Assembly: GCF_019744875.1 (NCBI RefSeq)
Contig: NZ_JAIETU010000005.1
Span: forward strand, 1 to 64,000
Length of the DNA: 64,000 bases
From: Hyphomicrobium sp.
Lineage (GTDB): Bacteria > Pseudomonadota > Alphaproteobacteria > Rhizobiales > Hyphomicrobiaceae
Direction: 5' to 3'
How positions within the stretch are numbered: position 1 is the first letter of the stretch; each line of letters starts with the position of its first letter. The translations under genes were made by a program, and so were the position numbers. The notes under the pieces were generated by a model. That model saw only the letters and a list, made by a program, of their open reading frames with translations, was not told the origin of the DNA and made no database searches. Of this stretch, positions 25,216-34,110 are shown piece by piece.

Positions 25216-26085
25216 ATGGCCAAGCCGATGAACGTCATTGAATTTATGAAGCTTTTCCCGAGCGACGACGCTTGCCTGGACCACTTGTTCAAGGCGCGGT
25301 TCGGCGCGGATCACGAGTGCTCGCGCTGCGGCGAGACCGGGAAGTGGAAAAAGCTGACCAAGATGCCTGCGTACACCTGCCAGTGCGGAAACCACGTTCA
25401 CCCCATGGTCGGAACGCCGTTCCACAAGTCGCACACGCCGCTCCAGAAGTGGTTCTATGCGATGTACCTGTTCACCACGACGCGCCATGGCGTTCCCGCC
25501 AAGGAGCTTCAGCGCCAGCTTTCGGTGAACTACAAGACCGCTTGGCGCATGGGCCATGAAATCCGGAAGTATCTCGCGCTCGTAGACGGCGACCCGCCGC
25601 TGTCTGGCCACGTCGAAGTTGACGAAACCTATGTCGGCGGTCGCGTGAAGGGGCAGGGCCGTGGCCGTCGCAAGGGCGACAACAAAACCATCGTTGTCGG
25701 TATTGCCGAGCGTGGCGGCGACGTGATCGCCCGCGTCGTGCCGGACAACAAGAGCGCGACGCTTGTGCAGCACGTTCTTCAGAACGTCACACCGAACTCG
25801 ACCGTCAGCACGGACGAGGCGAAGCAGTATCACTATCTGAAGGAACTCGGTTACCCGAACCACGGCGTCGTGAACCACACGACTGAAGAATGGGTGCGCG
25901 GCGTGCATCACACGAACACCATTGAGGCGTTCTGGTCGCTTCTGAAGCGCTCGATCCGTGGCACACACGTTCAGGTTTCAGCGCGCCACCTGCCTAAGTA
26001 CCTCGCGGAGTTCGAGTTCCGGTGGAATCTCCGGCACTCTCCCGAGGCGATGTTTCCTCTCCTACTAAAGCGCCTTGGCTCATAA
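25216..26085 (+). CDS. IS1595-family transposase
   Basis: 289 residues. The N terminus has a zinc-ribbon (CSRCG...CQCG, about 40-62), and the core has the ISXO2-like DDE/DDN nuclease: HVEVDETYVGGR (first Asp), STDEAKQY (second Asp) and VHHTNTIEAFWSLLKRSIRGTH (Asn/Glu). GGAGGGA precedes ATG 25216; an ATG at 25201 overlaps that site and is less likely. It looks full length and intact. Confidence 0.93.
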   Translation: MAKPMNVIEFMKLFPSDDACLDHLFKARFGADHECSRCGETGKWKKLTKMPAYTCQCGNHVHPMVGTPFHKSHTPLQKWFYAMYLFTTTRHGVPAKELQRQLSVNYKTAWRMGHEIRKYLALVDGDPPLSGHVEVDETYVGGRVKGQGRGRRKGDNKTIVVGIAERGGDVIARVVPDNKSATLVQHVLQNVTPNSTVSTDEAKQYHYLKELGYPNHGVVNHTTEEWVRGVHHTNTIEAFWSLLKRSIRGTHVQVSARHLPKYLAEFEFRWNLRHSPEAMFPLLLKRLGS

Positions 26086-26203
26086 CCCGCAGGAGCTTCA
26101 AGAAGCGCTCGCGATCAGCCTCGGAAGGATGCTGATCGCAGAACCGCTTGAAGTCGCCGCTCTCGCGAGCTTCTTCAAGGCTAAGGTATTTGCCGCGAGA
26201 CAT
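25994..26203 (-). CDS. Small passenger protein of the IS1595 element
   Basis: 69 residues starting SRGKYLSLEEARESGDFKRF, a small protein type that I recognise as commonly sitting tail-to-tail with IS1595 transposases in alphaproteobacteria. A perfect GGAGG lies seven bases before ATG. Its 3' end overlaps the transposase 3' end by 92 bases on the other strand. Function unknown, possibly a transposition regulator. Confidence 0.65.
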   Translation of the reverse strand: MSRGKYLSLEEARESGDFKRFCDQHPSEADRERFLKLLRVMSQGALVGEETSPRESAGDSTGTRTPRGT

Positions 26204-26205
26204 AT

Positions 26206-26862
26206 TCAGCCTCCGTGAATCACCCAAGAGGTCTCATCTAGCAGCCTCTGGCTCGCTTTGAGGAGTTTGTTCATAAGCTCATCTGTGCGATCCGGCCCGG
26301 TCGCGTGCTTCAACAGCGTGGCTGCTAAAAACAAATCGCTGATCAGCGGATTCAACGTGTCATCTCTCAAATAGTCACGAGAGATCGACTGGAAACGTTG
26401 AGTGACGGCATCATCGTTCGGCCCGTGCCCCATTGCCATCGCTTCGATCTCTTTAACGCTCTCACGAAGCTCTAATATTTTGTCTCTGCCATACTTTCGG
26501 TCAGCATCCCACGCCCTGGCTAGCTGTTGTTCTCGGGAGAGTTGACCGAGTTGCACAGTGCGGACGACATACTCGCGTTTTTCGATGGGGGCCGGCGCTG
26601 GTCTCTCCAGCCGGACAGCATACTCAATGCAAGCGAGCGCAACCGCTGTCAGCGCTACGATGACCCAACCCCACCACGGAAGAAATCCAGTCGTGTTACT
26701 CAGAAAATCGTTCACAGTGGGCATTTTTTCGGCCCACTGCTGAGATACAAATTGTGCGCCGATGAGATCGTAGAAGCCCACTGCGCTGAGAATAGCCCAG
26801 GCCCACTTATAGGCGGGCCGTTTGCGCAGAACGGTAAACAAGACGTCGAGGCGTTTTTGCAT
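26206..26862 (-). CDS. Two-helix membrane protein carried by the IS
   Basis: 218 residues with two membrane helices (about 20-38 and 62-82), then a soluble helical domain with LSREQQLARAWDADRKYGRDKILELRESVKEI. It ends two bases before the small passenger gene, so both form one unit within the inverted repeats. Not a known transposition protein; it may be cargo. No family named. Confidence 0.6.
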   Translation of the reverse strand: MQKRLDVLFTVLRKRPAYKWAWAILSAVGFYDLIGAQFVSQQWAEKMPTVNDFLSNTTGFLPWWGWVIVALTAVALACIEYAVRLERPAPAPIEKREYVVRTVQLGQLSREQQLARAWDADRKYGRDKILELRESVKEIEAMAMGHGPNDDAVTQRFQSISRDYLRDDTLNPLISDLFLAATLLKHATGPDRTDELMNKLLKASQRLLDETSWVIHGG

Positions 26863-27030
26863 ATTCCCGACCCTGCCTGAGTCGCCCCCACCGTGGCGGC
26901 GCTACTCATAGCACGATCCCCAGACATACGGCAACTGGCCAGTCCCGAGGCAAATTGCCGGTCAAGATTCGGACGGCGCGATTGCTATATGATGGCATTC
27001 TGCCTCCACAAGCGCCCCTTTTTGTTTTTC

Positions 27031-27696
27031 CTAGGTTTCGGGCTCGTTCGCCTGATAGACCGCAAGTGCCGGCCCCAATAGTTTTGCTGCAAGCCAGAAA
27101 AGCTGTGCGGACGCGACGACCGCAATTAAAAGATCTGGCCATGGGGACTGAAGCATCCATACGGCTGCGGCCGTGACGACCACGGCTGAGCTGCCAAGGA
27201 TATCGGGTCCGCTCTTCTCATCCTCATAGACCCGGAGTACACGGCGTTGCCCGGTGTGAGGCGCCAGAATCGCGAGGCAAACAATGTTCGTGATGATGCC
27301 GAGCGCACCAAAAATTCCCATGATCCCGACGTTTGGAAGCTCGGGTGCCGCGAAGTGATACACGGCGCACCCAAGCACCCAAACGCTTGCTACGCACATC
27401 AGAGCGGCCTTCACGGCTGCTCCGCCAGCGCGGGCGCGGACGCCTTTTCCCAACACGGCGAGGCTCAGCACATAGAGCAGCGTGTCATTCAAGAAATCTA
27501 GAGCGTCAGCCCGAAGCGCGTGCGAGCCGCAATAATGGCCTGCGGCAGTTTCAATGACGAACATTGAGCCTGCGAGCGCGATGACCGCCCTGAGAGCACT
27601 GCGATGGCTCGACGTAAGTCCTCGGAGCTCGAGCAGATCATAGGGATTGTCACCCTGAGATCGGCTTGGGATCGACGATTGTTTTTGGCGCTTCAT
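27031..27696 (-). CDS. Cation diffusion facilitator-like membrane protein, short form
   Basis: 221 residues, about five membrane segments. SHALRADALDFLNDTLLYVLSLAVLG corresponds to the CDF transporter helix with the D-x3-D metal site, but the second helix site is altered (EKSGPDILGSSAVV) and the cytoplasmic C-terminal metal-binding domain is missing. It probably moves or senses a divalent metal, or is a reduced CDF. AGGATT precedes ATG. It ends the leftward czc region next to the IS. Confidence 0.72.
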   Translation of the reverse strand: MKRQKQSSIPSRSQGDNPYDLLELRGLTSSHRSALRAVIALAGSMFVIETAAGHYCGSHALRADALDFLNDTLLYVLSLAVLGKGVRARAGGAAVKAALMCVASVWVLGCAVYHFAAPELPNVGIMGIFGALGIITNIVCLAILAPHTGQRRVLRVYEDEKSGPDILGSSAVVVTAAAVWMLQSPWPDLLIAVVASAQLFWLAAKLLGPALAVYQANEPET

Positions 27697-27865
27697 TAGA
27701 ATCCTAAAGGAATAGACGCATTCAATTCACCGATGCGGCGGATTCCCTTCCCTTCGGTGGATGGTGGCTACGGAGAACACGCGGTTCTCTGTCAGCTGCA
27801 AAAGAGTTACCTCGACGCGCGCTTGATCTGCTCTCACCACGACCAGTTTGCTTTCCCGCCTGCCT

Positions 27866-28846
27866 TCAGATTCTTTGATGACCAGACGGGGGGGAGTCGA
27901 ATTTGCTTGTGAACAGCGTGGCAAAGTCATCGAACCAATGCGCGTCACCGAGCCGAGCCGTGATCGAGCAGGCGATTTGGTTCGGATATCGGAGGGAACG
28001 GGATTGAATGACTGCAATGCTCCCAAGACGGTTCGTGAGCGTCCATCCTGCGGTAAGTTTGACGGTTGGCGTACTGCCTTGTTTAAGCTGCGTCTCGGTT
28101 GCGCTGCTCCAGCCGTCCGCCTCAGCTAATGTCGTGAGAGCCGAAGTGTCGTCTCCGTGGCGGATGCAAGTCCGCTCAGTGAACTCGAGCACCTGTTCGA
28201 CGGTCCTTGCGTGGTCAATCTCGGCGACGATGCGCCGATTGCGCTCGCGCCCAACTACGGCCATTTCATCGACGCGGCCGAGAAGCGCTTTGAGCCGCGT
28301 TCTGGCTTCGGGAATATTCAAACCCGGGCCGTCGAGGCGAACCATTCTGTCATAATCTGCAAGGGCCTCATCCATGGAGTCGCGCTTCACATGGACGATC
28401 AGCCGGTTGAAAAACACGTCCGGGTTTGCGGGGTCAAGCTCGGCGGCTTTGTTGAGATCGACGATGGCCTCGTCGAGGCGATTGAGATTTGATAGGGCGA
28501 CGCCTCTATTCATGGTCGCGGCAGCAAATCCGGGTCGGTATTTGAGCGCGAATGTGAAATCGTTCACGGCCTGCTCGAACTCTTTGCGCAAATAGCGCAC
28601 ATTCCCGCGGTTGTAGTATGCAGCGGCATTCGTGGGGTTGTTTGCGAGCACTTCATCGAAGCCGCGTAAGGCTTCAAAGAGCCGTCCTTGCAACACCGCT
28701 TGCGCGGCGCGTTCATGGATCTCTTCTCCCGTATCGTTGATGCGCAAGGGAGATGGATCGTTGGTCACTGCCTCGAGTGAAGCAGGCGCGCTTAAGGCGC
28801 AAACGCCGACCGTAGCAAGCAACAACCATGTCGATTTTGTTATCAT
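27866..28846 (-). CDS. Exported TPR protein with a probable frameshift near its end
   Basis: 326 residues: a signal peptide (TKSTWLLLATVGVCALSAPAS), then about four tetratricopeptide repeats (RGNVRYLRKEFEQAVNDFTFAL, RGVALSNLNRLDEAIVDLNKA and others, about 45-175), then a beta-rich C-terminal domain. The frame stops at 27866 just after a run of seven C (coding strand). One base change there opens a frame to 27727 that continues naturally (RLVIKESEGRRESKLVVV...VFSVATIHRR), so the protein is truncated in this sequence, or the run is a slippage site or sequencing error. It may act as a periplasmic scaffold. Confidence 0.7.
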   Translation of the reverse strand: MITKSTWLLLATVGVCALSAPASLEAVTNDPSPLRINDTGEEIHERAAQAVLQGRLFEALRGFDEVLANNPTNAAAYYNRGNVRYLRKEFEQAVNDFTFALKYRPGFAAATMNRGVALSNLNRLDEAIVDLNKAAELDPANPDVFFNRLIVHVKRDSMDEALADYDRMVRLDGPGLNIPEARTRLKALLGRVDEMAVVGRERNRRIVAEIDHARTVEQVLEFTERTCIRHGDDTSALTTLAEADGWSSATETQLKQGSTPTVKLTAGWTLTNRLGSIAVIQSRSLRYPNQIACSITARLGDAHWFDDFATLFTSKFDSPPSGHQRI

Positions 28847-28910
28847 GGCTCGCCTCTTTGGAAGGCGAGGATGCCGCTCCGGGGATTTAAGGGGCGGCAT
28901 CCTCTGGAAA

Positions 28911-29447
28911 CTACAGCGCCCCGGCTGGGTAGAGGCCCTGAATCAGCGGCAGCAGTCCCTTGACCTTTTTCAGGTTGAGAGAAGTGGCGTCAGCGTCTTT
29001 GCCTTCTGCGGAATGGTGCAGTTCGTCCGCAGCCTTGTCGAGTTGCTTCAACGCGGCTGTGAGCTTCTTCTTGGCGTCACCTGTCACCATGTCGGATTTG
29101 TCTTCGAGCGTGTGGACGGCCGCGCCGATCTGCTCTGCCAGCTCGTGGATCGGTTCGATCTTTCCTTCAGCCGCCAGTTTTTCGGCATTCGCCGTGGCTG
29201 TGCCGAGGAACGCCCAGGCGTCTTTCACCGATGCGAATGTCTTGGCGTCGTAGTGGCTCTTATCTTCATGACCGTGGTCCTTCCCATGATCATGGGCGTC
29301 GCTACCGTGATCATGACCGTCATTCGCTGAGACGATCACGCCGTGGTGCTTCTCAAGCCCGCGATCGTAACCTTCAGCGAAAGCAGGAAGAGAGAGAACC
29401 GCGGCGGCGACGGTTCCAAGGGCAAGCAATTTGGCTCTGATAATCAT
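28911..29447 (-). CDS. Periplasmic His-rich protein of the czc operon
   Basis: 178 residues with a signal peptide (about 1-24, LSLPAFAEG). A His/Asp-rich stretch follows (GHDHGSDAHDHGKDHGHED, about 45-63), then a helical bundle with AWAFLGTATANAEKLAAEGK. The His-rich loop should bind Zn, Co or Ni. It starts one base after the end of czcA, so it is in the same operon, and probably hands periplasmic metal to the RND pump. Confidence 0.8.
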   Translation of the reverse strand: MIIRAKLLALGTVAAAVLSLPAFAEGYDRGLEKHHGVIVSANDGHDHGSDAHDHGKDHGHEDKSHYDAKTFASVKDAWAFLGTATANAEKLAAEGKIEPIHELAEQIGAAVHTLEDKSDMVTGDAKKKLTAALKQLDKAADELHHSAEGKDADATSLNLKKVKGLLPLIQGLYPAGAL

Positions 29448-32400
29448 CTATGCGTACTCCTTAGTGGTTGGTGCTTCTTCTTGGGCCTTGGGCGCTTCAG
29501 GCAGAATGAAGCGCTTGTAAAGGACCGGTAGGACGACAAGGGTCAGGATGGTGGCACTGATCAAGCCTCCGATGACGACCGTGGCCAGCGGCTTTTGCAC
29601 TTCCGCGCCGGTGCCGGTTGCGATTGCCATCGGAACGAACCCGAGCGATGCTACGAGCGCGGTCATGAGCACGGGCCGCAAGCGCGTCATTGCACCCTCG
29701 AAAATTGCTTCATCTCCCGGAAGGCCTTTTTCACGGAGCTGATTGATGTAAGTGACCATCACGAGGCCGTTCAGGACGGCAACGCCGGAGAGCGCGATAA
29801 AGCCAACTGCGGCGGAGATCGAGAACGGCATGTCTCTGAAATAGAGGGCGAGAATGCCGCCTGTAATGGCAAGCGGTACTCCAGAGAACACCAATAGGGC
29901 CTGACGTACGTTCCCGAGTGCCGTGAACAGCATGAGGAAGATAACGAAGAAGCAAGCTGGCACGACGATCATGAGGCGAGCACGGGCGGCCTGAAGGTTC
30001 TCGAACTGCCCGCCCCAAGTCAGCCACTCGCCTGCCGGGACTTTAACCTGCGTGTCGATCTTCTCTTGCGCCTCTGTCACAAACGACCCGATATCGCGCC
30101 CGCGCACGTTGGCCTGGACGACAACCCTGCGCTTCCCGTCTTCACGGCTAATTTGGTTGGGCCCCTCTTCCACGACAAAGCTCGCCAGCGTCTTGAGCGG
30201 AATAAACGTCGGGCGTTTTCCAGATTCGCCGTCCGTATCCGGCACGGGAACAGGCAAATTCTCAAGTTCTGCCATATCGTCACGCAGATCGTCGGGTAAT
30301 CGGACGACGATGTCGAAGCGACGATCGCCCTGGAAGATCAGACCGCTTTCACGGCCGCCGACCGCGATGGATATGACATCGAGCACATCACTAACGTTGA
30401 GCCCGTAGCGGGCGACGGCTTCCTTGTTGAGTCTGACGTTCAGCATCGGTAGGCCGGTCGTCTGTTCCACCTTGACGTCCGCTGCGCCCTGAACCGAACG
30501 CAATACGCCGGCGATCTTGTTGGCTGTATCTCCAAGCTGCTGGAAGTCATCGCCAAACACCTTGACCGCCACGTCGCTGCGAACGCCGGAGATCAGTTCG
30601 TTAAAGCGCATCTGGATGGGCTGTGTGAACTCGTAGTTGTTGCCAGGCAGCTTACCCAATGCTTCGGCGATCCGGTCCAGAAGCGACGACTTGGCTTCGG
30701 ATGGGTCCGGCCAGTCGTACTGCGGCTTGAGGATGATGAACGTATCAGACACGTGTGGCGGCATGGGATCTGCAGCCATTTCCGCCGTGCCAGTCTTCGA
30801 GAACACGAAGGCGACCTCAGGGAAACTGCGAACTACACTTTCGACCTTTAGCTGCATCTCGGTCGACTGGGTGAGCGACGTCGACGGAATGCGCATGGCG
30901 TGCATGGCTAGGTTCTTTTCGTCGAGCTGTGGAATGAACTCCTGCCCCAGACGCGTAAACAGCAGTAGCGAAAAAACGAACAGGCCCGCCGCTGATAGCA
31001 TCACGAAGCGCGGCTCGCTCAGCGCACCCCTGAGAACGGGTTCGTATCGCGCCTTGGCCGTGCGAATGATGAAATTGTCCTTTTCCTCCACGCGGCCGGT
31101 GACGAAAATCGCAAGCATCGCCGGAACGAATGTCAGAGAGAGAACGAAGGCGCAGATAAGCGCGATTATCACCGTCAGCCCCATGGGCTCGAACATTTTG
31201 CCCTCGACGCCCGTGAAGGTTAGGAGCGGCAGATACACGGTTATGATGATGGCCTGACCGAACACTGTGGGCTGAATCATCTCTTTACTCGCAACCATCA
31301 CTTCGTGAAGGCGCTCATGAAGTGTTAGAAGCCGCCCCTCATGATGCTGTCGCTCGGCGAGACGCCTGAGGGCGTTTTCTGTAATGATTACGGCGCCGTC
31401 GACGATGAGACCGAAATCGAGCGCCCCGAGGCTCATGAGATTTGCCGAGATCCCTGCTTCCAGCATTCCCGTCAACGTCATCAGCATCGTTACCGGGATA
31501 ACGAGTGCCGTAATGAGGGCTGCGCGCAAATTGCCGAGCATTACGAACAGGATCACGATGACAAGCAGGGCGCCTTCTGCCAGGTTCTTCGCCACGGTCT
31601 TGACGGTCGCATCGACAAGCTGGGTCCGGTTTAACACCGTCTTGATTGCGATGTCGGGTGGGAGCGACTTGCCGATCGATTGCATCTTCTCGTCGACAAG
31701 GCTTGAGACGATGCGACTGTTGCCGCCTTTGAGCATCATCGCGGTTCCGACGACGACTTCGTTCCCGTCCTCACTCGCCGATCCCGTTCGGAGTTCCCGA
31801 CCGATACCGACTTCGGCAACGTCTTTGAGGAAAACGGGCACCCCGTTTTTGTTGGCAATGATGACGTTCCCGATATCCGCAATGGTTTCGAGACGGCCGT
31901 CAGCGCGAACCGTGTAGGATTCTCCCTTCTGCTCGATGTAGCCTGCGCCGACACCGCTGTTGTTTTTCTCAAGAGCGGCGATCACATCGGCAAATGACAG
32001 GCCGAACGAAAGCAGCTTCTGCGGATCGGGCTGGACATGAAACTGTTGCTCATAGCCACCGATCGAGTCGACTTCCGCTACGCCTGCGATTCCCTTGAGC
32101 TGCGGCCGAATGATCCAGTCCTGGACCGTGCGCAGGTACATGGCGAACTCAAAATCCTTCGTGAGGCGCAGGCCTTCTGGCGTCAGATAGCTGCCATCGC
32201 TTTGCCACCCCGGTTGTCCGTCCTTGATCTCAGCGCCCTTGCCGCGCGGATGATCGAAATGCACCGTCCACATATAGATTTCGCCAAGACCTGTGGAGAC
32301 CGCCCCCATGCGAGGGTCGGCCCCCGCGGGTAGATCTCCCTTGACCTGAGAAATGCGCTCGGTGACCTGTGTGCGTGCAAAATAGATGTCGACGTCGTCA

Positions 32401-32693
32401 TTGAAGACGGCGGTCACCTGCGAGAAACCATTTCGAGAAAGTGAGCGCGTGTATTCGAGACCCGGAATACCGGCGAGCGCCGTCTCGATCGGGAACGTAA
32501 CGCTCTTCTCGATCTCGAAGGGCGAGAGCGAACTTACCTCGGTGTTGATCTGAACTTGATTGTTGGTGATGTCCGGTACGGCGTCGATGGGAAGCTGCTG
32601 GAGCGAGCGGATGCCGAAGGCGGCAACCGCAGCTACGAGAAGCACCACAAGGAAACGGTGGGTGAGGGAAAAGCCGAGAATGCGTTCGATCAT
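29448..32693 (-). CDS. czcA: Heavy-metal RND efflux pump CzcA
   Basis: 1081 residues, full length for HME-RND inner-membrane pumps. It begins with a typical first transmembrane helix (LTHRFLVVLLVAAVAAFGI), and the proton-relay helix reads LGALDFGLIVDGAVIITENALRRL (about 395-418), the motif class associated with Co/Zn/Cd pumps. A second RND half starts near residue 530. Start at 32693 uses AGGA six bases upstream. It exports divalent metal across the envelope together with the downstream-transcribed partners CzcB and CzcC; genes are in the order czcC-czcB-czcA. Confidence 0.95.
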   Translation of the reverse strand: MIERILGFSLTHRFLVVLLVAAVAAFGIRSLQQLPIDAVPDITNNQVQINTEVSSLSPFEIEKSVTFPIETALAGIPGLEYTRSLSRNGFSQVTAVFNDDVDIYFARTQVTERISQVKGDLPAGADPRMGAVSTGLGEIYMWTVHFDHPRGKGAEIKDGQPGWQSDGSYLTPEGLRLTKDFEFAMYLRTVQDWIIRPQLKGIAGVAEVDSIGGYEQQFHVQPDPQKLLSFGLSFADVIAALEKNNSGVGAGYIEQKGESYTVRADGRLETIADIGNVIIANKNGVPVFLKDVAEVGIGRELRTGSASEDGNEVVVGTAMMLKGGNSRIVSSLVDEKMQSIGKSLPPDIAIKTVLNRTQLVDATVKTVAKNLAEGALLVIVILFVMLGNLRAALITALVIPVTMLMTLTGMLEAGISANLMSLGALDFGLIVDGAVIITENALRRLAERQHHEGRLLTLHERLHEVMVASKEMIQPTVFGQAIIITVYLPLLTFTGVEGKMFEPMGLTVIIALICAFVLSLTFVPAMLAIFVTGRVEEKDNFIIRTAKARYEPVLRGALSEPRFVMLSAAGLFVFSLLLFTRLGQEFIPQLDEKNLAMHAMRIPSTSLTQSTEMQLKVESVVRSFPEVAFVFSKTGTAEMAADPMPPHVSDTFIILKPQYDWPDPSEAKSSLLDRIAEALGKLPGNNYEFTQPIQMRFNELISGVRSDVAVKVFGDDFQQLGDTANKIAGVLRSVQGAADVKVEQTTGLPMLNVRLNKEAVARYGLNVSDVLDVISIAVGGRESGLIFQGDRRFDIVVRLPDDLRDDMAELENLPVPVPDTDGESGKRPTFIPLKTLASFVVEEGPNQISREDGKRRVVVQANVRGRDIGSFVTEAQEKIDTQVKVPAGEWLTWGGQFENLQAARARLMIVVPACFFVIFLMLFTALGNVRQALLVFSGVPLAITGGILALYFRDMPFSISAAVGFIALSGVAVLNGLVMVTYINQLREKGLPGDEAIFEGAMTRLRPVLMTALVASLGFVPMAIATGTGAEVQKPLATVVIGGLISATILTLVVLPVLYKRFILPEAPKAQEEAPTTKEYA

Positions 32694-32703
32694 GGCCGTT
32701 CCT

Positions 32704-34095
32704 CTAATGCTCGTGCTCGGCTTCGGCCTTGCCGAGCTCTGCCTTGAGCGTGAAGGTGTTTGATGTCGCGATCGTCTCTCCGAACTCGAGCCCCGAGAGC
32801 ACTTCGGCATTCGTCGAATCAGAACGTCCGGTCGTCACAGGGCGCGCACGGAAACCTCCGCCTTCGCTGACGAAGACGACTTTGTTTCCATTCACCGTTT
32901 GGATGGCGGCTTGCGGCACGATGAGGTCCGCTTCCTGCTCGCCAGACATCAACCGTGCGTTGACGTAGTCACCGAGCCTCCAGACATTGCCGGCGTTGTC
33001 GATCTCCGCGATAGCTTTGGCCGAGCGCGTTTCAGGATCAATCAATGGGCTGAGCGCGACGATCTTAGCGACACCTTTTTGAGTACCGGCTTCGACGCGC
33101 ACGTCTTGGCCTTCACGGGCGAAGCTGAGATCGCCCGGCGCTATGGCCAGTTCCACCCACACTCTGGACACGTCGGCTATCGTGAAAATGTCACGATCGG
33201 TCCCGACCATCTGGCCGAGTACCGCGTCTCGTGCTGTCACACTTCCGGCGATAGGCGAACGGATCTCGTAAAAGCGGAAGCCGTTTTCACCCGACTGCTT
33301 GGGAAGCGCCTCGATCTCGTCGTGCGAAAGACCGATCGTATCCAGCCTCTGATGCGCCAAATCGAGCTTGATCTTTGCCGACTGGTGAGCGTTCTTCGCC
33401 GTGAGATAGTCCTGCTCGGCGGTGACCTTCTGGTTCCAGAGACGCTCTTCGCGTTCGTAAATCGAACGTGCAAGCTCTTCGGCTCTCCAGGATGCAAGAT
33501 AGTCTGCCTTCGCGTCTGCCATCTCGCGGCTTTCGAGTATGGCCAGAAGGTCGCCTTTTTTCACTTGCTCGCCGAGTTGCTTTTCGATGCGAGCAACGGT
33601 GCCGGAGAGCTTGGGAACGATTTTCGCTTGCGCGTTCGCGTTGATGGCGATGCGGCCCGGCACGGCGATTTCTTTGACCAATTTGCCCGACATGACCGGC
33701 GCCATATCGATCCCGTTCGTTTTGATTTGAGCGGCGGTGAGCTTGATCAGCCCTTCTGAGCTCTCCTCGCCGCCATGGGCATGGCCTTCGCCTTCCTTAT
33801 GACCTTCTTTTTCGCCTTCGGCATGCGCATGCTCGCCCTCGGCGGACGGCGCGGTCGGTTTCGCTGCCGTCTTCTCGGAGAATCCGAGCGAGTCTTGAAT
33901 AGCGCCGAAGAAGCCTTCTTCACAGACCTTGGTGCCGAAGCCCTCGTCGGCATGCTGTTCGGATTCGCCGTGCCCGTGTCCGTGCTCGTCCGCCTTTGGC
34001 GCCGGAGCACAGGAACTTTTGAGCTCTCTCAATCCGATGAAGATGGCAACGCCGACAATCATCAAAGCCACAATGAATTTCGTCTTCCAGCTCAT
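32704..34095 (-). CDS. czcB: Membrane-fusion protein CzcB
   Basis: 463 residues, one N-terminal membrane anchor (about 5-25) then His-rich spacer regions (GHGHGESEQH and EGEHAHAEGEKEGHKEG) that likely capture metal. The periplasmic adaptor fold follows: lipoyl-like half motif VPKLSGTVARIEKQLGEQVKKGD, coiled-coil hairpin (about 190-250), and the beta-barrel with GQMVGTDRDIFTIADVSRVW. It joins CzcA to CzcC. Start 34095 is set by AGGA seven bases before ATG. Confidence 0.94.
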   Translation of the reverse strand: MSWKTKFIVALMIVGVAIFIGLRELKSSCAPAPKADEHGHGHGESEQHADEGFGTKVCEEGFFGAIQDSLGFSEKTAAKPTAPSAEGEHAHAEGEKEGHKEGEGHAHGGEESSEGLIKLTAAQIKTNGIDMAPVMSGKLVKEIAVPGRIAINANAQAKIVPKLSGTVARIEKQLGEQVKKGDLLAILESREMADAKADYLASWRAEELARSIYEREERLWNQKVTAEQDYLTAKNAHQSAKIKLDLAHQRLDTIGLSHDEIEALPKQSGENGFRFYEIRSPIAGSVTARDAVLGQMVGTDRDIFTIADVSRVWVELAIAPGDLSFAREGQDVRVEAGTQKGVAKIVALSPLIDPETRSAKAIAEIDNAGNVWRLGDYVNARLMSGEQEADLIVPQAAIQTVNGNKVVFVSEGGGFRARPVTTGRSDSTNAEVLSGLEFGETIATSNTFTLKAELGKAEAEHEH

Positions 34096-34110
34096 CACAA
34101 TCCTCAAATC

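Larger units (their letters stand above)
25151..26946 (+). mobile_element. IS1595-family insertion sequence with passenger genes
   Basis: A 1.8-kb unit. Left end 25154-25174 and right end 26924-26944 are imperfect inverted repeats (18 of 21 matching; core CAGTTGxCGTATGT). The nine-base direct repeat GAGGCAAAT flanks the unit at 25142-25150 and 26947-26955, consistent with target duplication (the family usually gives eight bases; exact ends are uncertain by one or two). It holds a transposase on the + strand and two genes on the - strand. It separates the Tat/cold-shock cluster from the metal region. Confidence 0.85.
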
